Assembly: GCF_003402975.1 (NCBI RefSeq) | Contig: NZ_QURB01000007.1 | Span: 62,001 to 126,000, forward strand | Reading direction: 5' to 3' | Origin: Brumimicrobium aurantiacum | GTDB taxonomy: Bacteria > Bacteroidota > Bacteroidia > Flavobacteriales_D > Crocinitomicaceae | Length of the DNA: 64,000 nt | In this document: one piece after another, positions 25,904-35,538 of the stretch | How the letters are laid out: the number at the start of each line of letters is the position of its first letter | Position numbering within the stretch: the first letter of the stretch is position 1 | The notes under the pieces: model-generated | What the model was told of the DNA's origin: nothing | Seen by the model: the letters and a program-made list of their open reading frames with translations, nothing else | The model's database searches: none | Program-made: the position numbers and the translations under genes

Positions 25904-26952
25904 TTTTTAGAATAATGAAGTAAAGTGTCAACTCCGATCTTTTCGTTGGATTTTAGTATTTTGCTGCTTAAAGTTGGTGCAGGGATTCCAGAATCAAAAG
26001 TAGAACTCCCTATGAGTTGAAAAGCTTCATCCCATAATTCATCAGTAATAAAATGCTGAAGTGTTTGTGCTCCTCCTTCAATAAAAACGGATAAGAAATT
26101 TTTGTTGTAAATGACTTCCAGGACAGCGCTTGAATCTATTTTTTCAAGTGTAATGACTTCGACATGTTCAGGTAAATCTTGGATTCCCGTTTTAAGGGAT
26201 ATGATCGTTGTAGCTTCACCGTTTTTGAAAACTTTAGCATCAACATTCACCTTGCCATGAGGATCAATAATAAATCGATGAGGTGAAGGTGCAGATATCT
26301 TCCTCACGTTAAGTTGTGGATTGTCGTTGTTTATTGTTTTCCAACCTACCATAATAGCTTGTTCTAGGCTTCTCCATTGGTGCACATAAACTTTCATTTT
26401 TGGCTGTGTAATCCAATTGATTCCTTCTTCTCGTTCCTCAGGAAGTCTGTCCATAAACCCATCTCGAGTTTCCGCCCATTTTAAAATGACATAAGGCCTT
26501 TTTTCTTCGTGATAAGTGAAGAAACGTCGGTTTAAATGTCTTGCTTCTTGTTCTAAAACACCAACCTCAACCTCAATTCCTGCATCCTTTATTTTTTGAA
26601 TTCCTTTTCCAGAAACAGCAGAAAAAGAGTCTTGACATGCGATTACGACACGTTTAAAATTATTTTGGGTAATTAGATCTGCACAAGGAGGTGTTTTCCC
26701 AAAATGAGCACAAGGTTCTAGAGTTACGTATATCGTTGATGAAGCACATAGTTGGGTGTCTTTTACCGAATTAATTGCGTTCACCTCAGCATGAGCTTCT
26801 CCACAAAGTTTGTGGTATCCCTCGCCAATAATTTTTCCATCATGCACAATTACTGCTCCAACCATTGGATTGGGTGCTGCATTCACACCAGCTAATTTGG
26901 CCAGTTGAAGCGCCCGACGCATAAACTTCTGATCTATTTCCTTTTGTGTCAT
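25900..26952 (-). CDS. ribD: Bifunctional riboflavin biosynthesis deaminase/reductase RibD
   Basis: A 350-residue cytosolic enzyme for the second and third steps of riboflavin synthesis. The N-terminal deaminase has the zinc site His54/Glu56 (GEAHAEVNAI) and Cys81/Cys90 (EPCAHFGKTPPC). The C-terminal reductase begins near 150 (RPYVILKWAETRDGFM) and has the FIEGGAQTLQHF strand. Length is normal. It is followed, with a 4-base overlap, by the EamA transporter; a flavin-related export role for that protein is possible but not shown. Confidence 0.95.
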   Translation of the reverse strand: MTQKEIDQKFMRRALQLAKLAGVNAAPNPMVGAVIVHDGKIIGEGYHKLCGEAHAEVNAINSVKDTQLCASSTIYVTLEPCAHFGKTPPCADLITQNNFKRVVIACQDSFSAVSGKGIQKIKDAGIEVEVGVLEQEARHLNRRFFTYHEEKRPYVILKWAETRDGFMDRLPEEREEGINWITQPKMKVYVHQWRSLEQAIMVGWKTINNDNPQLNVRKISAPSPHRFIIDPHGKVNVDAKVFKNGEATTIISLKTGIQDLPEHVEVITLEKIDSSAVLEVIYNKNFLSVFIEGGAQTLQHFITDELWDEAFQLIGSSTFDSGIPAPTLSSKILKSNEKIGVDTLLHYSKK

Positions 26953-27057
26953 ATGAGCGAAATTAATGATAATTTCCTAATGAATCCATTTATTGTAATC
27001 GATACCAAGATCATCAAAGTAAGGTAGACCTTTACAGCAGTCTTTTTCACTATATTT

Positions 27058-28761
27058 TTAAAAAGTTAAGGTGTATTCTTCTGTTTTAACATTTCCACAA
27101 GCATCAATAGCTCGTATTATAACCTCCTTTTTGCCTTTAAAATCTTTCGGTGGGTTGAAGAAGTATTTGCTTCTTTTCGGTTCATACTCTAATAGATGCC
27201 ATTCTTTATTAATATAAATGTCATAATCCATTAAACCAGATTCGTCTTCTTTGATATTCCAATAAATTTGTCCATCGACTTGACTATTATCTCTAAAGTT
27301 TCTTGCAATAATCGTTGGTGCAATGGTATCAACTGCTACTGAAAATTCACCAAATGATTTGATCCTAGAAGTAATCCAACCATCTTTTACAGTTCCTCCT
27401 TCAGCATACTTTGTTCCGTACCTAGAAATTCTCTGGATGTATTGTTTATCTGGAGCAACACCTTTTAATATTGGCAACATTAGTTTGAAAGTCTCTTGTA
27501 ATGGAACCAGGTCAGAACCAAATTTGAGGAGATTATTACTCGAACTTAACTTTAATGGTGTTGGTTCGTAAAGTAAACCTGGTGGGAAAAGTATATAATG
27601 TGTTTTCTTATAACTTAGAAATGCACTATCAGGATAAAGTAACTTTTGATTAGGGAATAACTGATGCGCTTCTATCATTTTCCCGTCAGAAATATCTAAT
27701 TGAAATTTGAGTTGACTTTCGTTACCGTATGCATCTTTAGCAATATATTCGATTGGATAGCTTTTTCCAGGTTCAACGTTTAAGATTCCGTTGTTTTTCA
27801 TTTCTCTATAAATCGGCAAAGGATTATGAGTGGTTTTAAAAGTTTTCTGGAAATGCTTTCTTCTGTTATGGTATTCTTCGTAATCTTTGTGTGTATTGAT
27901 ATGACGATTAGAGTAAAAAGAAATATGTTCCATATTTTGACTAAACATAGTGTCCTTTTCTGACTTAAAAAAAGCTTCATGAATTCCACATTTGTTATTT
28001 GCTCCATCTAATCTGTCAATTACATCCACCGAAAAACCAACTCCTCCTTCTTTAGAGGTATAGGAAGCATCCAGACTAACTTTACCACCTGAAATAGAAT
28101 AATTTCCATTGCTTCCATACACATTATATAGTTTAGATTTGTTTGGAACACGGTAGCCTTCTTCTGTTAATGCATAAACTTTTAATCCACGTATAGTTGG
28201 GGCTTGTGTATCTGCAATATCAAAACCAAAAAGTAAAGGGTTTAAGGCATTTTCACTTTTGGTTTCACGAATTTCAAAGTGTAAGTGAGGAGCTGTACTT
28301 CCTCCAGTATTTCCTGATTTAGCAATGATTTGACCTTTTTTTACACGTAGAGAATCCTTTGCAGGATAATAATCAATTTCAAAACCTTCATTGTCTTCCT
28401 GTTGCATATAGGCCAATGTTGCTAATTCACCTACGAAAGCTTCACAATGCGCATAAACTGAAGTTAAACCATCATAGTGGTCAATGTATACCACATGGCC
28501 ATAACCCCATGGAGAAACTTTGATTCTAGAAACATAACCATCGGCAATACTCAAAATGTTATATCCTGTTTTACGGTATGTTTTTACGTCAATTCCAGTA
28601 TGAAAATGGTTGCTTCTTAACTCTCCAAAATTTGCTGCAAGTACCATCGGAATGTCCATTGGTGGATGCAAGTCAAATTTCGAATAATCGATTTCTTGGG
28701 CCGTAATTATTACTCCTATTGCAAGGAGGAATGAAAGAATAATAAATTTGATTGTTTTCAT
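27058..28761 (-). CDS. Exported M23-family metallopeptidase
   Basis: A 567-residue exported protein. The signal peptide is FIILSFLLAIGVIITAQ. The LytM-type peptidase domain sits at the N-terminus: His54 and Asp58 (NHFHTGIDV), and His159/His161 in the HLHFE motif (APHLHFEIR). It should cleave peptidoglycan cross-bridge peptides in the periplasm. The remaining 400 residues are beta-rich, with Ig-like segments (ISSRI/YDIYINKEW type) and no known catalytic motif. The ATG at 28761 starts at the signal peptide; an upstream TTG is the -33 element. The -7 box lies 5 bases before the ATG, so the mRNA may be leaderless. Confidence 0.87.
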   Translation of the reverse strand: MKTIKFIILSFLLAIGVIITAQEIDYSKFDLHPPMDIPMVLAANFGELRSNHFHTGIDVKTYRKTGYNILSIADGYVSRIKVSPWGYGHVVYIDHYDGLTSVYAHCEAFVGELATLAYMQQEDNEGFEIDYYPAKDSLRVKKGQIIAKSGNTGGSTAPHLHFEIRETKSENALNPLLFGFDIADTQAPTIRGLKVYALTEEGYRVPNKSKLYNVYGSNGNYSISGGKVSLDASYTSKEGGVGFSVDVIDRLDGANNKCGIHEAFFKSEKDTMFSQNMEHISFYSNRHINTHKDYEEYHNRRKHFQKTFKTTHNPLPIYREMKNNGILNVEPGKSYPIEYIAKDAYGNESQLKFQLDISDGKMIEAHQLFPNQKLLYPDSAFLSYKKTHYILFPPGLLYEPTPLKLSSSNNLLKFGSDLVPLQETFKLMLPILKGVAPDKQYIQRISRYGTKYAEGGTVKDGWITSRIKSFGEFSVAVDTIAPTIIARNFRDNSQVDGQIYWNIKEDESGLMDYDIYINKEWHLLEYEPKRSKYFFNPPKDFKGKKEVIIRAIDACGNVKTEEYTLTF

Positions 28762-28766
28762 ATCTG

Positions 28767-28794
28767 CAAAAATAACAATTAAGTGATTTCGCAA
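28767..28794 (-). promoter_or_regulatory. Promoter of the M23 peptidase gene (near-leaderless)
   Basis: On the minus strand a -33 TTG (28792-28794), 17-base spacer and -7 TATTTTTG (28767-28774). Only CAGAT separates the box from the ATG, which puts the expected transcription start at or next to the start codon. Confidence 0.55.
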
Positions 28795-28950
28795 GTGTTA
28801 ACTGACACTAAAGGGTAGAAATTATAGAGCAATCTGGATATGTAATCTACTTTTTGATTTTTTTCAATCATAACCGTACACAAATCATACAAAATAAAGC
28901 GTAAAAAAAAACGTAATCAATTCATAAGTAGTCGATTACGGTTGTAGGTA

Positions 28951-28964
28951 GTGCCCAGAGAGGG
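28951..28964 (-). repeat. Copy of the tRNA-Leu 3' end downstream of the tRNA gene
   Basis: GTGCCCAGAGAGGG repeats the 3' terminus of tRNA-Leu (29053-29066) 102 bases further downstream on the minus strand. The flanking bases GGGCCGATAGCTTTCGG do not make a tRNA. It is an isolated fragment of the type left by tRNA-targeted integration or by tandem tRNA loss. Confidence 0.75.
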
Positions 28965-29017
28965 GGCCGATAGCTTTCGGAACGACCCCGTTCATAATAC
29001 GATTTACATAAAAGCAA

Positions 29018-29047
29018 AACAGTCACAACATTTCTATTGTGACTGTT
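29018..29047 (-). terminator. Terminator of tRNA-Leu
   Basis: A perfect 11-bp stem (AACAGTCACAA / TTGTGACTGTT) with an 8-nt loop, 6 bases past the tRNA 3' end, followed on the minus strand by TTGCTTTT. Confidence 0.7.
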
Positions 29048-29053
29048 AAAAAG

Positions 29054-29137
29054 TGCCCAGAGAGGGAGTCGAACCCTCACGTCCTAATGGACACATGGCC
29101 CTCAACCATGCCTGTCTACCAATTTCAGCACCTGGGC
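29054..29137 (-). tRNA. tRNA-Leu (anticodon GAG)
   Basis: An 84-nt class II tRNA. The acceptor is GCCCAGG paired with TCTGGGC, discriminator A. The anticodon stem CATGG/CCATG encloses TTGAGGG, giving GAG. A long variable arm (TGTCCATTAGGACG) and the T arm GGGTTCGACTCCC are intact. CCA is not encoded. Confidence 0.95.
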
Positions 29138-29204
29138 ATTATATTGTAGGTGCGCAAAGATACAAAATTGATTCTATTTTGAACTCATTAAGTGAGTTTA
29201 TTCA

Positions 29205-29242
29205 ATAAAAAAACCGAGTCAATCATAAGATTAACTCGGTTT
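29205..29242 (-). terminator. Terminator of the thrS-infC-rpmI-rplT operon
   Basis: On the minus strand a hairpin of AACCGAGTTAATC-type arms (ACCGAGT / ACTCGGT plus AATC/GATT) followed by seven Ts, 21 bases past the rplT stop. Confidence 0.85.
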
Positions 29243-29262
29243 CCTAGTGAGTGATTAATAAT

Positions 29263-29610
29263 TTATTTTTTTACAGCCTCTACAACTGATTTGAATGCAT
29301 CAGGGTGGTTCATTGCTAAATCTGCAAGAACTTTTCTGTTTAATTCAAGTTCACTTTTGTTGTATAATCCCATAAATTGAGAATAGCTCATTCCGTGTTG
29401 TCTAACACCTGCGTTGATACGCATAATCCACAATGAACGGAATTTTCTTTTCTTTTGTTTACGATCTCTATAAGCGTAAACTAATCCTTTTTCAACAGCA
29501 TTTTTCGCTACTGTCCAAACGTTTTTTCTTCTACCGAAGTAACCTTTAGCAAGTTTCATTACTTTCTTTCTTCTTGCTCGGGCTGCTACGTGATTTACTG
29601 ATCTTGGCAT
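29263..29610 (-). CDS. rplT: 50S ribosomal protein L20
   Basis: A 115-residue basic protein that binds 23S rRNA early in 50S assembly. The start [16 protein letters not shown] and the [23 protein letters not shown] region are characteristic. It is the last gene of the infC-rpmI-rplT cluster, with a terminator directly after. A 98-base gap separates it from rpmI, long enough for an L20-binding leader, though no clear structure was verified. Confidence 0.97.
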   Translation of the reverse strand: MPRSVNHVAARARRKKVMKLAKGYFGRRKNVWTVAKNAVEKGLVYAYRDRKQKKRKFRSLWIMRINAGVRQHGMSYSQFMGLYNKSELELNRKVLADLAMNHPDAFKSVVEAVKK

Positions 29611-29708
29611 ATTATAATGTTTTTTGGTGCAAAGTGCTTCATTATTTCAGAAAACTTAGTTACTCATCACCGGGTTTAAATACTAACCTCTGTCACCATG
29701 ACAGAATT

Positions 29709-29906
29709 TTACTTCATACAAAGTTGTAACTTGATGTTTTTCTGGTCTGCTTTTGTAACATATCCAGTTTTTGTCAAATTACGCTTTTGCTTTTTTGTTT
29801 TCTTTGTAAGGATGTGACTTTTGAAAGCGTGCTTTCTCTTCAACTTCCCTGTACCAGTTACTTGGAATCTCTTCTTCGCACTAGATTTTGTTTTCATTTT
29901 TGGCAT
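29709..29906 (-). CDS. rpmI: 50S ribosomal protein L35
   Basis: A 65-residue, highly basic protein ([20 protein letters not shown]) of normal length for L35. It follows infC by 36 bases, in the conserved order infC-rpmI-rplT. Confidence 0.97.
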   Translation of the reverse strand: MPKMKTKSSAKKRFQVTGTGKLKRKHAFKSHILTKKTKKQKRNLTKTGYVTKADQKNIKLQLCMK

Positions 29907-29942
29907 ATTCTCACTTTTTATTTACTCACTAGTATGTTGTGA

Positions 29943-30485
29943 TTAGTCCTTCTTAGGGTTAATCATAATTGTCATTCTTTTACCTTCTAACTTAGGCATT
30001 AACTCCAAAGTTCCATATTCAGAAAGCTCTTGTGCAAAACGCAATAACAAAATTTCACCTCTGTCCTTAAATACAATGGTTCTCCCTCTAAAGAATACAA
30101 AAGCTTTTACTTTCGCTCCTTCTTGTAAGAATTTCTTTGCGTGATCTAACTTGAAGTTGAAATCATGCTCCTCTGTATTTGGTCCAAAACGAATTTCCTT
30201 AATTGTTACCTTAGACTGTTTTGCTTTAAGCTCTTTTTCCCTCTTCTTCTGATTGTAAAGGAACTTTTTATAGTCCATGATTTTACAAACTGGAGGCTTG
30301 GCTTTTGGAGAAATCTCAACTAAATCTAAGTCTTGTTCATCCGCTAATTTAAGCGCGTCCTTAGTATCCATAATTTGAGGCTCCTGGCCATCACCAACCA
30401 GACGAATCTGTGGAACGCGAATACGATCATTGATTCTGTTCGGGTCTTCTTGCCTTGGTTTAAAGTTTCTTCTTGGTCTTCTCAT
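29943..30485 (-). CDS. infC: Translation initiation factor IF-3
   Basis: A 180-residue factor that binds the 30S subunit, blocks premature 50S joining and checks the start codon. The N-domain ([19 protein letters not shown]), linker and C-domain ([15 protein letters not shown]) are all present. It uses an ordinary ATG, unlike the AUU start that drives autoregulation in enterobacteria. It is 31 bases downstream of thrS. Confidence 0.96.
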   Translation of the reverse strand: MRRPRRNFKPRQEDPNRINDRIRVPQIRLVGDGQEPQIMDTKDALKLADEQDLDLVEISPKAKPPVCKIMDYKKFLYNQKKREKELKAKQSKVTIKEIRFGPNTEEHDFNFKLDHAKKFLQEGAKVKAFVFFRGRTIVFKDRGEILLLRFAQELSEYGTLELMPKLEGKRMTIMINPKKD

Positions 30486-30516
30486 TTATTTCTTTTATAA
30501 GTTAAGTTATAAATTT

Positions 30517-32457
30517 CTAGTTACTTAACTCTTCTTCAATTAATTTATTTATAATTTTTGTAAAGTCATCAATGGACATCGACCCTAAATCTCCTTCGCC
30601 ACGTTGACGAACTGAAATAGTGTTTGTTTCCATCTCTTTTTCACCTATGATAAGCATAAATGGTATTTTACCCATCTCTGCTTCACGAATTTTCTTACCT
30701 ACTTTTTCGTTTCTATCATCTATGAATCCGCGAATATCGGAATTATTTAAAACTTTAGAAACTTTTTGTGCGTATTCATTGTAATTTTCACTAATCGGAA
30801 GAATCGCATATTGCTCAGAAGACAACCATAATGGGAAGTCTCCGGCACAGTGCTCAAGTAATACAGCAACAAATCTTTCCATCGATCCAAATGGCGCTCT
30901 GTGAATCATCACTGGTCGGTGTTTTTGATTGTCTGCTCCGATGTATTCTAACTCAAATCGCTCTGGTAAGTTGTAATCTACCTGAATTGTACCCAACTGC
31001 CATTCTCTTCCTAAAGCATCCTCCACCATGAAGTCTAATTTAGGACCGTAAAATGCAGCTTCACCATATTCAATTACCGTTTTTAGTCCTTTTTCAGCAA
31101 CAGCCTCTTGGATTGCACTTTCTGCTTTTTCCCAGTTCTCACTACTACCAATGTATTTTGTATCGTCCTCTGGATCTCTCAACGAAATTTGAGCAGTAAA
31201 ATTCTTGAAGTCCAATGTTTTGAAGATGTAAAGAACAATGTCAATTACATTTTGAAACTCCTCTTTTACTTGTTCAGGTGTACAGAAGATATGTGCATCA
31301 TCTTGTGTAAATCCACGTACACGTGTTAATCCATGTAACTCACCACTTTGCTCGTAACGGTAAACTGTTCCAAACTCTGCGTATCGAATTGGTAATTCAC
31401 GGTATGAATGTGGTTTTGCTTTATAAACTTCACAGTGATGTGGACAATTCATAGGTTTTAGTAAAAACTCCTCATTTTCATCTGGGGTATGAATAGGTTG
31501 AAATGAATCTGCTCCATATTTTGCATAATGTCCAGATGTTTCATACAACTTCTTATGCCCAATGTGTGGCGTAATTACTTGTTGATAACCAGAGTCCTTT
31601 TGTACTTTCTTTAAGAAGTCTTCCAAACGTTGACGTAATTCAGCTCCTTTTGGCAACCAAAGTGGTAAACCTTGCCCAACAGCTTGTGAAAAAGTAAATA
31701 ATTCTAATTCCTTTCCTAATTTTCTATGGTCACGCTGACGTGCCAATTCTAATTTTTCAAGATATTCATTTAACTCTGAATTTTTTGGGAATGTGATTCC
31801 GTAAATTCTCGTTAATTGTTTATTATTTTCATCACCACGCCAGTATGCTCCAGCAATTGATGTTAATTTAATCGACTTGATAAATCCTGTATGTGGGATG
31901 TGTGGCCCTCTACATAAATCAGTAAATTCACCTTGTGTATAGAAAGTTATTCCTCCATCTTCAAGGTCCTCCAATAATTCTAACTTATAAGGATCTTGTT
32001 TTTCCTTAAAGTAAGCGATGGCATCTTCTTTTGATATTTCTTGACGAATATACTGACTCTTTTGTTTGGCCAATTGTTTCATCTTTTGCTCAACTTTCTC
32101 TAAATCTTTTTCAGTAAAATGATAATCTAAAAAGTCGATGTCGTAATAAAATCCGTTTTTTATCGGTGGACCAATGGCTAATTTTACTCCAGGGTATAAG
32201 ATCTCTAAAGCTTCAGCCATAAGGTGGGCTGAAGAATGCCACATTGTTGTTTTACCGTCTTTATCTTTCCAGGTGAGTAACTTTAGAGTACTATCGGTTT
32301 CAATCGGACGCATTGCGTCGATTACTTCGTTGTTTACTTCTGCAGCAAGTACATTTCTTGCTAATCCTTCACTGATGCTTTTCGCAATGTCTAATGAAGT
32401 TGTTCCTTTTTCAACTTCCTTGACTGTTCCGTCTGGAAGCGTAACTTTAATACTCAT
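30517..32457 (-). CDS. thrS: Threonyl-tRNA synthetase
   Basis: A 646-residue class II synthetase charging tRNA-Thr. Domains in order: TGS (residues 1-60, [17 protein letters not shown]), the editing/second-additional domain ([11 protein letters not shown], the HxxxH editing site), the catalytic core with the zinc Cys in [12 protein letters not shown], and the anticodon-binding domain (ending [18 protein letters not shown]). Full length. It leads the operon with infC-rpmI-rplT; a -7 box lies at 32488-32495. Confidence 0.97.
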   Translation of the reverse strand: MSIKVTLPDGTVKEVEKGTTSLDIAKSISEGLARNVLAAEVNNEVIDAMRPIETDSTLKLLTWKDKDGKTTMWHSSAHLMAEALEILYPGVKLAIGPPIKNGFYYDIDFLDYHFTEKDLEKVEQKMKQLAKQKSQYIRQEISKEDAIAYFKEKQDPYKLELLEDLEDGGITFYTQGEFTDLCRGPHIPHTGFIKSIKLTSIAGAYWRGDENNKQLTRIYGITFPKNSELNEYLEKLELARQRDHRKLGKELELFTFSQAVGQGLPLWLPKGAELRQRLEDFLKKVQKDSGYQQVITPHIGHKKLYETSGHYAKYGADSFQPIHTPDENEEFLLKPMNCPHHCEVYKAKPHSYRELPIRYAEFGTVYRYEQSGELHGLTRVRGFTQDDAHIFCTPEQVKEEFQNVIDIVLYIFKTLDFKNFTAQISLRDPEDDTKYIGSSENWEKAESAIQEAVAEKGLKTVIEYGEAAFYGPKLDFMVEDALGREWQLGTIQVDYNLPERFELEYIGADNQKHRPVMIHRAPFGSMERFVAVLLEHCAGDFPLWLSSEQYAILPISENYNEYAQKVSKVLNNSDIRGFIDDRNEKVGKKIREAEMGKIPFMLIIGEKEMETNTISVRQRGEGDLGSMSIDDFTKIINKLIEEELSN

Positions 32458-32487
32458 AGTTCTATGCTCTACCTTTTTTTAGTTATG

Positions 32488-32495
32488 CAAAAATA
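32488..32495 (-). promoter_or_regulatory. -7 promoter box of the thrS operon
   Basis: TATTTTTG on the minus strand, an exact TAnnTTTG match 30 bases before the thrS ATG. The -33 region is weak. Confidence 0.45.
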
Positions 32496-32594
32496 CGAGA
32501 ATCATTTGAATTTTAAGGGAGATAAATCTAAAATATCCTTTGGTTTGTTAAAAAGAATTTCGAATCGGGAAGTTACAAAATTGGAATCGTTTCT

Positions 32595-32713
32595 GGTGTT
32601 TTTCAACAAGCTCAAACACCATTGCGTAATTTAATTGGATTCCGTTATTTTGGGCAGGCTCAATCACCGAAGAATAATCGGTTGAATTTTGGTGCTTTCG
32701 ATAAGCTCAATCA
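32595..32713. repeat. Degenerate copies of a dispersed intergenic repeat
   Basis: The 358-base gap between thrS and the flavin monooxygenase gene holds no credible gene. It contains three related stretches: GGTGTTTTTCAACAAGCTCA (32595 on), GGGCAGGCTCAATCACC (32652-32668) and GGTGCTTTCGATAAGCTCAA (32691 on). They resemble the short dispersed repeats with a TTTCGACAAGCTCA core seen in intergenic DNA of many bacteria. Confidence 0.5.
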
Positions 32714-32815
32714 TTGAAGAAGGTCCTTGTTGACAAAGACTGTCGAATGCAACAATCGTCCGATAGCATTATTCTAAATCCATTCGTAATTTCTTTAATT
32801 CTAACTTCGTAATTT

Positions 32816-33817
32816 TTATTTTTCCATTTCCTCCATTATCTCCGAAAATATCCTTAATGATTCTAATCTATCTTCTTGATGATATAAATAAGAGGTTGTA
32901 ATGATTTCATCTACTCCTGTGTCATTGATGAATTTTGCTGTCTTTTCTTTTACTTCCTCTTTGTTTCCAATAAATGTATAATTCAACATGTTTTGTAAAG
33001 CTGGGTGTTGACTTAACTCTCTAATACCATCATTCATATCAACTGGTGGTTGCATGTAATCTAATTCACGTGTCAAAACACCCAACATCATGCGATACAT
33101 ACTTGTCGATCTTCTTTCTGCTTCTTTTGAATTTTCTGCGGCAATTACATTTACCCCAGCAATCGTATAGGGTTTGTCGAGGTATTTTGAAGGTTTAAAT
33201 TGATTGTGATAAATAGACAAGGCTTGATGCAATTGAGCAGGAGCAAAGTGACTTGCAAAAACATAAGGTAAACCTTGTGCCGCAGCTAATTTAGCACTGT
33301 CTGTACTCGATCCTAAAATAAAAATTGGAACATCGACTCCTTCTGCAGCAGTTGCTCTAACTTGTTTTGTTGGAGATGTGTTTTCAAAATAACCTTGAAT
33401 TTCACGAACTTCATTTGGGAATTGATGTACTGATTGCATTCTGTCACTACGAATCGCTTGAGCTGTTATTTGATCTGTTCCAGGAGCACGTCCCAATCCT
33501 AAATCTATTCTATTTGGATATAAGTTTCCAAGTGTTCCCAATTGTTCCGCTACAATCAAAGGAGAGTGATTTGGTAACATTATTCCACCAGAACCAACCC
33601 TGATTTTCTTCGTTTGAGATGCAATATATCCCATCAATACAACAGTTGCAGAACTCGCAATACTCACCATGTTGTGGTGTTCTGCAAGCCAAAATCTATG
33701 GTAACCCATTTCTTCTGCTTTTTGAGCAACTTCAACACTGTTTTTAAATACAGTAGCATGTGAGGTGTTTTCATTAACCATTGCGAGCTCGAGGATAGAG
33801 TATTTAATATTTTTCAT
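32816..33817 (-). CDS. LLM-class flavin-dependent oxidoreductase
   Basis: A 333-residue protein of the bacterial luciferase-like monooxygenase family, a TIM barrel that uses reduced FMN. The N-terminal YSILELAMVNENTSHATVFK, AEHHNMVSIASSATVVLMGY and LGLGRAPGTD segments fit the MsnO8-like group common in bacteria. The substrate is unknown. It is monocistronic, with repeat-bearing DNA downstream and 398 bases of AT-rich DNA upstream. Confidence 0.9.
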   Translation of the reverse strand: MKNIKYSILELAMVNENTSHATVFKNSVEVAQKAEEMGYHRFWLAEHHNMVSIASSATVVLMGYIASQTKKIRVGSGGIMLPNHSPLIVAEQLGTLGNLYPNRIDLGLGRAPGTDQITAQAIRSDRMQSVHQFPNEVREIQGYFENTSPTKQVRATAAEGVDVPIFILGSSTDSAKLAAAQGLPYVFASHFAPAQLHQALSIYHNQFKPSKYLDKPYTIAGVNVIAAENSKEAERRSTSMYRMMLGVLTRELDYMQPPVDMNDGIRELSQHPALQNMLNYTFIGNKEEVKEKTAKFINDTGVDEIITTSYLYHQEDRLESLRIFSEIMEEMEK

Positions 33818-34215
33818 TGTTTTTTTGTTATGTGTGTATATTACAATTTTTGAAACACTTTGTTGAGGGAAATATGATTTTTAACGAATATTTGAGGATT
33901 CTGGTGAGGTTTTAAAATAATCATCTCTTACCGGTTTTAAATTTGTTAAATTAGGATTTTAACAAAAATATCAGTAAAACACTCAAGATATATATGTAAG
34001 GTGTTGATATGTAAATCGTTAATAGTTTGTAGATGTCAAGATCTTTTTTTGATTCCTCTTTTTTTAGTTGGCAATCTAGTGTATCTCAATGAAAGAATGT
34101 GATTATCATTAATTGTTTAATAAAACCCTTATGACTAATATGTTAAAAAATAATTTATTCTAATTTCTTATATTTTTTTTATAATTTTATAAAACTAACA
34201 TTAAAATCTAATTTT
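33818..34215. other. AT-rich intergenic stretch with no recognised feature
   Basis: These 398 bases between divergent units contain no plausible gene, tRNA or strong hairpin. Frequent short T and A runs are consistent with promoter DNA for the gene on each side, but no exact TAnnTTTG box was matched to either start. Confidence 0.5.
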
Positions 34216-34490
34216 ATGAAATCATTAACTAGCTCATTACTTCTTCTGGCATTTGTTATCCAAATCCAGCGAGTAATGCACATATTTTAGTCGTTAATGG
34301 GTTTGAGCAAAAAAAGCTCATTGTTGAACTATTTGATCTCCAAGGGCGAAGATTAGAGACGATTTACAATGGAGTTGCGGATAAAAAACAAACATTTGAA
34401 ATAAACGTATCACACCTCAATTCCGGAATGTATTTTTATTCAGTTAAATCAGAAGGAATTCACAAAAGTATTCGATTTATAAAACAATAA
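34216..34490 (+). pseudogene. Remnant of a T9SS-secreted protein: signal peptide start joined out of frame to a sorting domain
   Basis: An ATG at 34216 opens a signal peptide (MKSLTSSLLLLAFV). After 14 codons the next coherent sequence, in a different frame from 34257, is a complete T9SS type A sorting domain: YPNPASNAHILVVNG, LIVELFDLQGRRLETI, LNSGMYFYSVKSEG, ending with TAA at 34488-34490. In the starting frame translation stops at 34288. The passenger domain that should lie between is missing. This is best read as an internal deletion that left only the two ends of a secreted protein gene. Confidence 0.8.
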
Positions 34491-34502
34491 AAACAGATAA
34501 TT

Positions 34503-35525
34503 ATGAAAACATTAATTAAAATATCACCCTTATTTTTTATTCTTTTTTTGGCTGTCATTGTATTCAGCTGCAAAAAAGACAAAGTTTCTCCCATAGAGGA
34601 TTTACTTACTGTTGGAAATTGTGGAGATTACTGTCCTGAGATGTACAATCAGCGTACAACAGCTTATGCTGATTCTTTTCACAAAGTGAATCCTGTGACC
34701 TATTGCATGGTTACACCAGAGTTTTATATGCTCGAAGAATATTACTATAATGAACCTATTCTAAATCCCAACAATCCTTTTGAATTTGCTTTCATTCGAG
34801 ATACGGATGAATTGGGCTGGAATGCTGAATTGTGTGTATATAACTTCTGTAGTAATGAAACAAAAGTACTTACGGATTTAGTTGGCTATGGCATTGACTG
34901 GAGCGTGAAGGACTGGATCATTTTTACAGGAAAAGATTTTCAGTTATATAAAATAAAATCCAATGGTGATAGTCTTATACAATTGACTAACACAGGCAAT
35001 CACAACAATTATGCACGTTGGAGTCCTAAAGGCACTAGATACTTATACCTTGATGCTTCTTCTAATTTCAAAATATGTGATGAGAACGGAGAATTTATTG
35101 AGTATACGGGTTTTAGTATGGCTTCATGGGTGTGGTTAAATGAGAGTGAAATAATTTATGCTAATCAAGGAAATACCGAATTACGTAAATATAATCTTGA
35201 AACAGAAGCTATATCTACAATTGCTGTAGAAACTGGTATCGCTCCTTCTGGAGATCGTATTACAATAGATGAAAATCAGAATATTTATACAACTTCTGAT
35301 GCGGGAATGCTTCGGATTAATCAGTCAGGTAATGTTGAGCTTTTAGATACAAATTATGCTACTTATTCCTGTGGGTATATTCAAAAATTAACAGATCAGA
35401 AAATATTATTACAAAGATTTATTGGAGACACCACCTATTATCCCTGTACGGTATATGAAGGAACGTATATGTCTATTTTAGATTTAAATGATAATTCGGA
35501 AGAGTATGTTGTTATACCAGAGTAA
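34503..35525 (+). CDS. Lipoprotein with WD40/TolB-like beta-propeller pattern (hypothetical)
   Basis: A 340-residue lipoprotein with the lipobox Cys23 (LAVIVFSCKKD). The mature part has repeated propeller-like blades (DWSVKDWIIFTGKDFQLYKI, ARWSPKGTRYLYLDASSNF, SWVWLNESEIIYANQGN), as in TolB/PD40 proteins. Five cysteines lie in the first 70 mature residues (CGDYCPEMYN and nearby). It begins 12 bases after the pseudogene remnant. The first 27 bases of the gene recur, truncated, just after its stop, so the locus has been duplicated and trimmed. Function unknown. Confidence 0.68.
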   Translation: MKTLIKISPLFFILFLAVIVFSCKKDKVSPIEDLLTVGNCGDYCPEMYNQRTTAYADSFHKVNPVTYCMVTPEFYMLEEYYYNEPILNPNNPFEFAFIRDTDELGWNAELCVYNFCSNETKVLTDLVGYGIDWSVKDWIIFTGKDFQLYKIKSNGDSLIQLTNTGNHNNYARWSPKGTRYLYLDASSNFKICDENGEFIEYTGFSMASWVWLNESEIIYANQGNTELRKYNLETEAISTIAVETGIAPSGDRITIDENQNIYTTSDAGMLRINQSGNVELLDTNYATYSCGYIQKLTDQKILLQRFIGDTTYYPCTVYEGTYMSILDLNDNSEEYVVIPE

Positions 35526-35538
35526 AAATTTAGTAACT

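Noticed and set aside
28951-28992. A second complete tRNA downstream of tRNA-Leu
   Set aside because: Only the 3' end is present; no anticodon arm or D arm can be formed.
32458-32815. Possible CRISPR-like spacing of the three short repeats
   Set aside because: The copies are degenerate, differ in length and lack regular spacers or cas genes.
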